Assembly (NCBI RefSeq): GCF_000025525.1 | Contig: NC_013887.1 | Span: forward strand, 692,729-756,728 | Direction: 5' to 3' | Origin: Methanocaldococcus sp. FS406-22 | GTDB lineage: Archaea > AGJL01 > Methanococci > Methanococcales > Methanocaldococcaceae | Length of the DNA: 64,000 bases | Shown: in pieces, positions 59,951 to 64,000 of the stretch | Layout of the letters: every line of letters begins with the position of its first letter | Position numbering within the stretch: position 1 is the first letter of the stretch | Position numbers and translations under genes: made by a program | The notes under the pieces: model-generated | What the model saw: the letters and a program-made list of their open reading frames with translations, nothing else | What the model was told of the DNA's origin: nothing | Databases searched by the model: none

Positions 59951-61864
59951 ATGAATCTGGAAGAAAGAAAGAAATTGGAAACAAAATCTATTGATGAACT
60001 GGATTTAATTGGAAAAAAAGTTTGTGTCGATACCTGTGTGGTTATAGATGGGAGGATAACAGAATTAATTGAGAGAGGTAAGCTTAAAGATGCTACAATA
60101 ATAATCCCTGAGGCAGTAGTCTCTGAATTAGAATATCAAGCAAATATGGGAAGAGAAATTGGATATAAAGGAATAGAAGAGCTTAGAAAACTAATAGAGA
60201 AAGCTAACGAACATAATATTAAAGTTGAATACTGTGGAGAGAGACCTACAAGAGAAGAGATATTTTTAGCAAAAAGTGGAGAAATTGACGCAATGATTAG
60301 GAAAGTGGCTAAAGAGACAAACTCTATATTATTAACAAGTGATTGGATTCAATACAACTTAGCTAAAGCACAAGGTATTGAAGCTTACTTCTTAGAAACT
60401 ATGGAGGAGGAAGTTGAGCTTGTATTAGATAAATACTTTGATGAAGAAACAATGTCTGTACATTTAAAAGAAGGATGTTTACCTTATGCTAAAAAAGGTA
60501 AGCCAGGGGAAGTTAAACTTGTGCCTATTGGGGATAAGGAGCTAACTAAAGAAGAGATGGAAGATATAATTGACAATATTATAAAGTATGCTGAGCAAAA
60601 CAATGGATTCTTTGAAATTCAAAGAAAGGGAGCTACAGTCATTCAGTTAGGAAATATTAGGATTTCAATTGCAAGACCACCATTCTCCGAGGCTTTGGAG
60701 GTTACAGCAGTTAGGCCAATAGTTAAAGCATCATTAGAAGATTATGGATTGTCAGAGAAATTAATGCAAAGATTAAAAGAAAGAGCAGAGGGTATTTTCG
60801 TTTCTGGACCACCTGGAAGTGGAAAGTCAACGTTTGTTGCTGCATTAGCAGAGTTTTATAGAAGCCAAGGAAAGATAGTTAAGACAATGGAAAGTCCAAG
60901 AGATTTGCAAGTTAGTAAGGAAATAACTCAATATGCCCCATTGGAAGGAGATATGGAAAAGACATGTGATATCCTATTATTGGTTAGACCTGATTATACA
61001 ATCTATGATGAAGTTAGAAAGACAAGGGACTTTGAGATATTTGCAGACATGAGAATGGCTGGAGTTGGAATGGTAGGGGTTGTTCATGCCTCAAAACCAA
61101 TAGATGCCATCCAAAGGTTGATTGGAAGAGTTGAGCTTGGGGTTATTCCTCAAGTTGTTGATACTGTAATCTTTATAAAAGATGGTAAAATCCAGAAGGT
61201 TTATGAGATTGACTTCACAGTTAAAGTGCCTTATGGAATGGTTGAAGAAGATTTAGCAAGACCAGTTATTGAAGTTAAGGACTTTGAAACAGGAAAAGTT
61301 GAGTATGAAATCTACACCTATGGAGAGCAAGTTGTAGTAATGCCAATTAAAGGAGAAGAAGGAAAAAAAGCTCCAATATATGGATATGCTGAAGAGAAAT
61401 TGGAAGAGATATTGAAAAAACTTCTACCAAGAAAAGCCAAGCCAATGGTAAAGGTTACTGGAGATAATTCAATTGATTTAATTGTTCCAGAGAAATATAT
61501 TGGGGCTATTATAGGTAAAGGTGGAAGGGAGATATCAAAATTAGAAGATATGCTTGGATTAAAGATTTCAGTTAAAGAGAAGGAAAAAGAAGAAGAAAAA
61601 GATATGGAAAGAATATATAGAAAATACGAGTATGTAAATGAGCTTGAATCAACACGAATCTATGAAACTGATAAATATGTGATTGTGGATGTTGGAGAGG
61701 ACTTTGCAGGAGAGAATATAAGGATATACATAGATGGGAAGCTATTAACAACTGTAACTGTTAGAAATGATGGAACAGTAAGGATAAACAAAAAAACAAA
61801 GGTAGGAAAAGAGATTTTGGATGCAATTGACGAAGGAAGAGATATATATGTTGATTTGCAGTAA
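59951..61864 (+). CDS. PIN domain-ATPase-KH protein (MJ1533-type)
   Basis: 637 residues from the ATG at 59951, after AGGTGAC. The N-terminal PIN nuclease domain has the acidic residues VCVDTCVVIDGR, AVVSELE and LLTSDW. The central type II/IV secretion-like RecA ATPase has GPPGSGKST near 287. A KH domain (YIGAIIGKGGREISKLED, about 515-540) and an acidic C-terminal domain follow. The archaeal family is thought to act in RNA handling; partners are unknown. No operon partner: the next gene converges. Confidence 0.88.
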   Translation: MNLEERKKLETKSIDELDLIGKKVCVDTCVVIDGRITELIERGKLKDATIIIPEAVVSELEYQANMGREIGYKGIEELRKLIEKANEHNIKVEYCGERPTREEIFLAKSGEIDAMIRKVAKETNSILLTSDWIQYNLAKAQGIEAYFLETMEEEVELVLDKYFDEETMSVHLKEGCLPYAKKGKPGEVKLVPIGDKELTKEEMEDIIDNIIKYAEQNNGFFEIQRKGATVIQLGNIRISIARPPFSEALEVTAVRPIVKASLEDYGLSEKLMQRLKERAEGIFVSGPPGSGKSTFVAALAEFYRSQGKIVKTMESPRDLQVSKEITQYAPLEGDMEKTCDILLLVRPDYTIYDEVRKTRDFEIFADMRMAGVGMVGVVHASKPIDAIQRLIGRVELGVIPQVVDTVIFIKDGKIQKVYEIDFTVKVPYGMVEEDLARPVIEVKDFETGKVEYEIYTYGEQVVVMPIKGEEGKKAPIYGYAEEKLEEILKKLLPRKAKPMVKVTGDNSIDLIVPEKYIGAIIGKGGREISKLEDMLGLKISVKEKEKEEEKDMERIYRKYEYVNELESTRIYETDKYVIVDVGEDFAGENIRIYIDGKLLTTVTVRNDGTVRINKKTKVGKEILDAIDEGRDIYVDLQ

Positions 61865-61884
61865 AAATTATCTTTTACTATTTT

Positions 61885-62598
61885 TTAACTTTTAGCTATT
61901 TTTACAGCATCTTTTAAGTTAATTAAACCTTTATATAAAGCAGAACCAATAACAACTCCATAAATACCAAGTTCTTTTAAAGCTTTTATATCCTCTAAGG
62001 TTGTGATTCCACCAGAGTAGATGATAGGGATGTCAGTTTTTTCAATTAACTCTTTAATTATCTCAACATTTATTCCTTTTAACAAACCTTCAACATCTAC
62101 ATTTGTAAATAAGACATAGCCAACCTTATCTTCAAATTCTTTAATAACCTCTAATGGTGTTTTATCTACCTTCTCTTTCCATCCTTTAATAACTACTTTC
62201 CCATCTTTACATTCTACAGCCAAAACTATCTTATCTTTTCCAATCTCTTTATTTAAATCATCTATAAATTTTGGCTCTAAAATTGCCTTAGTTCCTACTA
62301 TAACTCTATCAACTCCTAAGCCAATCAATTCTTTTGCTATCTCTAAATTTCTAATTCCTCCTCCAACTTCAACTGGAACATTAACTTCTTTTATAATGTT
62401 TTTAATAATATCTCTATTATTCCCTGTTCCAAATGCAGCATCTAAATCAATTATATGTAGATACTCTGCCCCTTCATCTACAAATTTTTTAGCAACTTCT
62501 ACTGGATTATCTATCTCTAAATGCTTTTTATTTGGGTCTCCCTGAATTAATTGAACACACTTTTTATCTTTTAAATCAACTGCAGGAATTATTATCAT
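61885..62598 (-). CDS. hisA: Phosphoribosylformimino-5-aminoimidazole carboxamide ribotide isomerase
   Basis: 237 residues, (beta/alpha)8 barrel. PAVDLKDKKCVQLIQGD holds the catalytic Asp near residue 7. VEVGGGIRN and IIYSGGITTLEDI are the two phosphate loops; HIIDLDAAFG is conserved. Converts ProFAR to PRFAR in histidine synthesis. Its ribosome site GGTGAT lies in the duplicated 10-bp sequence next to element C. Confidence 0.96.
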   Translation of the reverse strand: MIIIPAVDLKDKKCVQLIQGDPNKKHLEIDNPVEVAKKFVDEGAEYLHIIDLDAAFGTGNNRDIIKNIIKEVNVPVEVGGGIRNLEIAKELIGLGVDRVIVGTKAILEPKFIDDLNKEIGKDKIVLAVECKDGKVVIKGWKEKVDKTPLEVIKEFEDKVGYVLFTNVDVEGLLKGINVEIIKELIEKTDIPIIYSGGITTLEDIKALKELGIYGVVIGSALYKGLINLKDAVKIAKS

Positions 62599-62610
62599 TT
62601 AAATCACCAC

Positions 62611-62752
62611 GAAACTTTTAGAAAAAGTTAAACAAAAACTCTTCGAGTTTTTGTAGCTCGAAGCTAACGCTTCGATTAGATGAAAACCTAAACGGTTTTC
62701 ATTGCCCGAAGCTAAAGCTTCGGTTTCATCAAAAAGTTTTGAAAGACACTAT
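62611..62752. mobile_element. MITE-like element C with flanking 10-bp direct repeat
   Basis: About 142 bp bounded by AAATCACCAC at 62601-62610 and 62753-62762. The right end TTTTGAAAGACACTAT (62737-62752) is the terminal repeat of elements A and B. The left end GAAACTTTTAGAAAAAGTT matches the repeat at 46222. Inside are hairpins CTCGAAG-type (62646-62680), GAAAACC/GGTTTTC (62682-62700) and CCGAAGC/GCTTCGG (62706-62722). No frame. It separates hisA from rimI. Confidence 0.75.
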
Positions 62753-62755
62753 AAA

Positions 62756-63226
62756 TCACCACAGAGTTATTATTAAAGGCCCTTTAGCATTTGGTTTCTT
62801 TTTTATCATCAATATAGCATCTTCCCCATCTTCATAGTATTTTGGAAGGAGCTTTCTATCTCTATAACCCATCTTATAATAAAATTTTCTTGCAACAATG
62901 TTTGAAACTCTAACCTCCAAAACTATGTAGTTGCAGTTAGCTATGTTGAAATAATAATTTTCTAATGTTTTTAATAAAGATGTTCCAATTCCAAACCCTC
63001 TATATTCTTTTTTTACAGCTAATGAGACAATATGCCCATTCCCCCAATCCATACTTCCTAAAATATAACCCACAACCTTTCCGTCAATCTCTGCTACATA
63101 AAAACAGTTTGGATACATTGCCCATATTCCTAAAATTAAACTGGTTGGATAAGGGGTTTTAAATGCTTCTTTCTCTATTTCTTCAACCGCATCTAAGTCT
63201 TTAGATGTAAATTTTCTTATTATCAT
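62756..63226 (-). CDS. rimI: GNAT acetyltransferase, RimI-like
   Basis: 156 residues. GNAT motifs: V-x-L-V-x-x-xYRGFGIGTSLLKTLE (acetyl-CoA loop R-G-F-G-I-G), IDGKVVGYILGSMDWGN, VLEVRVSNIVARKFYYKMGY. Archaeal RimI/Ard1 proteins acetylate N-termini of proteins such as Alba. It starts within the ogt stop (ATGA overlap at 63223-63226). Its stop lies inside the right copy of the 10-bp repeat bordering element C. Confidence 0.9.
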   Translation of the reverse strand: MIIRKFTSKDLDAVEEIEKEAFKTPYPTSLILGIWAMYPNCFYVAEIDGKVVGYILGSMDWGNGHIVSLAVKKEYRGFGIGTSLLKTLENYYFNIANCNYIVLEVRVSNIVARKFYYKMGYRDRKLLPKYYEDGEDAILMIKKKPNAKGPLIITLW

Positions 63227-63732
63227 GCTGTTTCATCCTCAGCCTTTTTGTATTTTTTATTTTTAATTCTTTCCCTCTCCAAGATAAATTTTTTCTTATC
63301 TAATCCGTAAGAATAACCCCCCAACGAATTTTTAGCAACAACTCTATGACACGGAATTATTAGAGGTAGAGGATTTCTTTTTAAAGCCATTCCAACAGCT
63401 CTTGGTGAGGTATTTAGTTTTTTGGCTATATCTCCATAGGTTAATGTTTCTCCAAACTCAATATCTTTAACAATATCTAAAACTTTTCTTGTAAAGGTGG
63501 GGACTTCTAATTTATAATTTATTAATTCTCTTGCTTCTTTATCATCAATCTCTGCAAAATATAGTTTTAATATAATTTCGGCTATTTTTAAATACTCTTC
63601 CTTTGGGTTGCTAATAACTTCTCCATTTATGAAATTAAATATCTCCTCCCCTCTTAGAGGGATTGTATTTTTAACCAATTGATTACCTTTAAATATCATC
63701 CCTATAAAATAATCATCTATCTGAACTATCAT
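63223..63732 (-). CDS. ogt: Methylated-DNA--protein-cysteine methyltransferase
   Basis: 169 residues. The active site is LIIPCHRVVAKN (Cys near 126). Just before it are the HTH and arginine finger, TYGDIAKKLNTSPRAVGMAL. An N-terminal domain of about 80 residues precedes it. Transfers the methyl group from O6-methylguanine to its own cysteine. Coupled to rimI. The tpiA gene is divergent, only 19 bases away, so both promoters must lie within coding DNA or in the short gap. Confidence 0.94.
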   Translation of the reverse strand: MIVQIDDYFIGMIFKGNQLVKNTIPLRGEEIFNFINGEVISNPKEEYLKIAEIILKLYFAEIDDKEARELINYKLEVPTFTRKVLDIVKDIEFGETLTYGDIAKKLNTSPRAVGMALKRNPLPLIIPCHRVVAKNSLGGYSYGLDKKKFILERERIKNKKYKKAEDETA

Positions 63733-63745
63733 TCTCTCACGGTGA

Positions 63746-64000
<255 letters not shown>

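Overview
The window is a chromosomal segment of a hyperthermophilic methanogenic archaeon, almost certainly a Methanocaldococcus close to but not identical with M. jannaschii. The evidence is the very AT-rich DNA, GGTGAT-type Shine-Dalgarno sites with frequent TTG/GTG starts, methanogen-only genes (component A2 of methyl-CoM reductase activation, Mer, methanogenesis marker 7, the F420-type thioredoxin reductase), archaeal information-processing genes (proteasome beta, FttA, aIF2-beta, L37e, archaeal ProRS/AspRS) and PSTK, which marks selenocysteine biosynthesis. From memory, gene order follows M. jannaschii in blocks (about MJ1246-MJ1236 at 0-14 kb, cobalt transport near 24-27 kb, about MJ1565-MJ1528 at 30-64 kb), but the blocks are joined differently. 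I ran no search.

Layout. 0-4 kb: sucD end, a secreted Ig-like protein, and an operon of two PII-like proteins, a DUF134 regulator and atwA. 4-9 kb: accessory ATPases (an archaeal ATPase and a 1037-residue STAND-like NTPase), then a GC-rich, promoter-headed, structured stretch that looks like a non-coding RNA. 9-20 kb: housekeeping genes (proS, psmB, fttA, rpl37e, aIF2-beta, marker 7, a YchF-like GTPase) with two acylphosphatase-like coiled-coil proteins. 20-28 kb: CobZ/PgpA-like phosphatase, a second archaeal ATPase, an MrfA-type helicase, the cobalt transporter cbiMNQO, a short Trm112-like gene and thpR. 28-40 kb: HerA-like ATPase and neighbours, a regulator/RND/surface-protein unit, an MFS carrier, THEP1-type NTPase, ACT protein, Taw2. 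40-50 kb: TPR-DUF2971 protein, aspS, a frameshifted beta-propeller lipoprotein, and the thiolase/HMG-CoA synthase/DUF35 mevalonate cluster containing a gene broken by an in-frame TGA. 50-64 kb: ilvC, a degenerate OLD-like ATPase, dadD, PSTK, thioredoxin reductase, mer, a PIN-ATPase-KH protein, hisA, rimI, ogt and the start of tpiA.

How parts work together. AtwA and Mer serve methanogenesis directly. CbiMNQO and the CobZ-like phosphatase serve corrinoid supply, needed for the methyltransferase of the same pathway. Thiolase, HMG-CoA synthase and DUF35 make HMG-CoA for ether lipids. DadD and the thioredoxin reductase handle by-products and redox control.

The least explained content is: (i) the structured GC island at 8.57-8.76 kb, with crossing complementary segments; (ii) a family of small hairpin-rich inverted-repeat elements at 32.1, 43.1, 46.2, 55.7 and 62.6 kb, one apparently flanked by a 10-bp target duplication that separates rimI from hisA; (iii) large solitary NTPases with a defence-like look (STAND-like, degenerate OLD-like, TPR-DUF2971), none in a recognised system; (iv) two disrupted reading frames at 43.6 and 46.7 kb.
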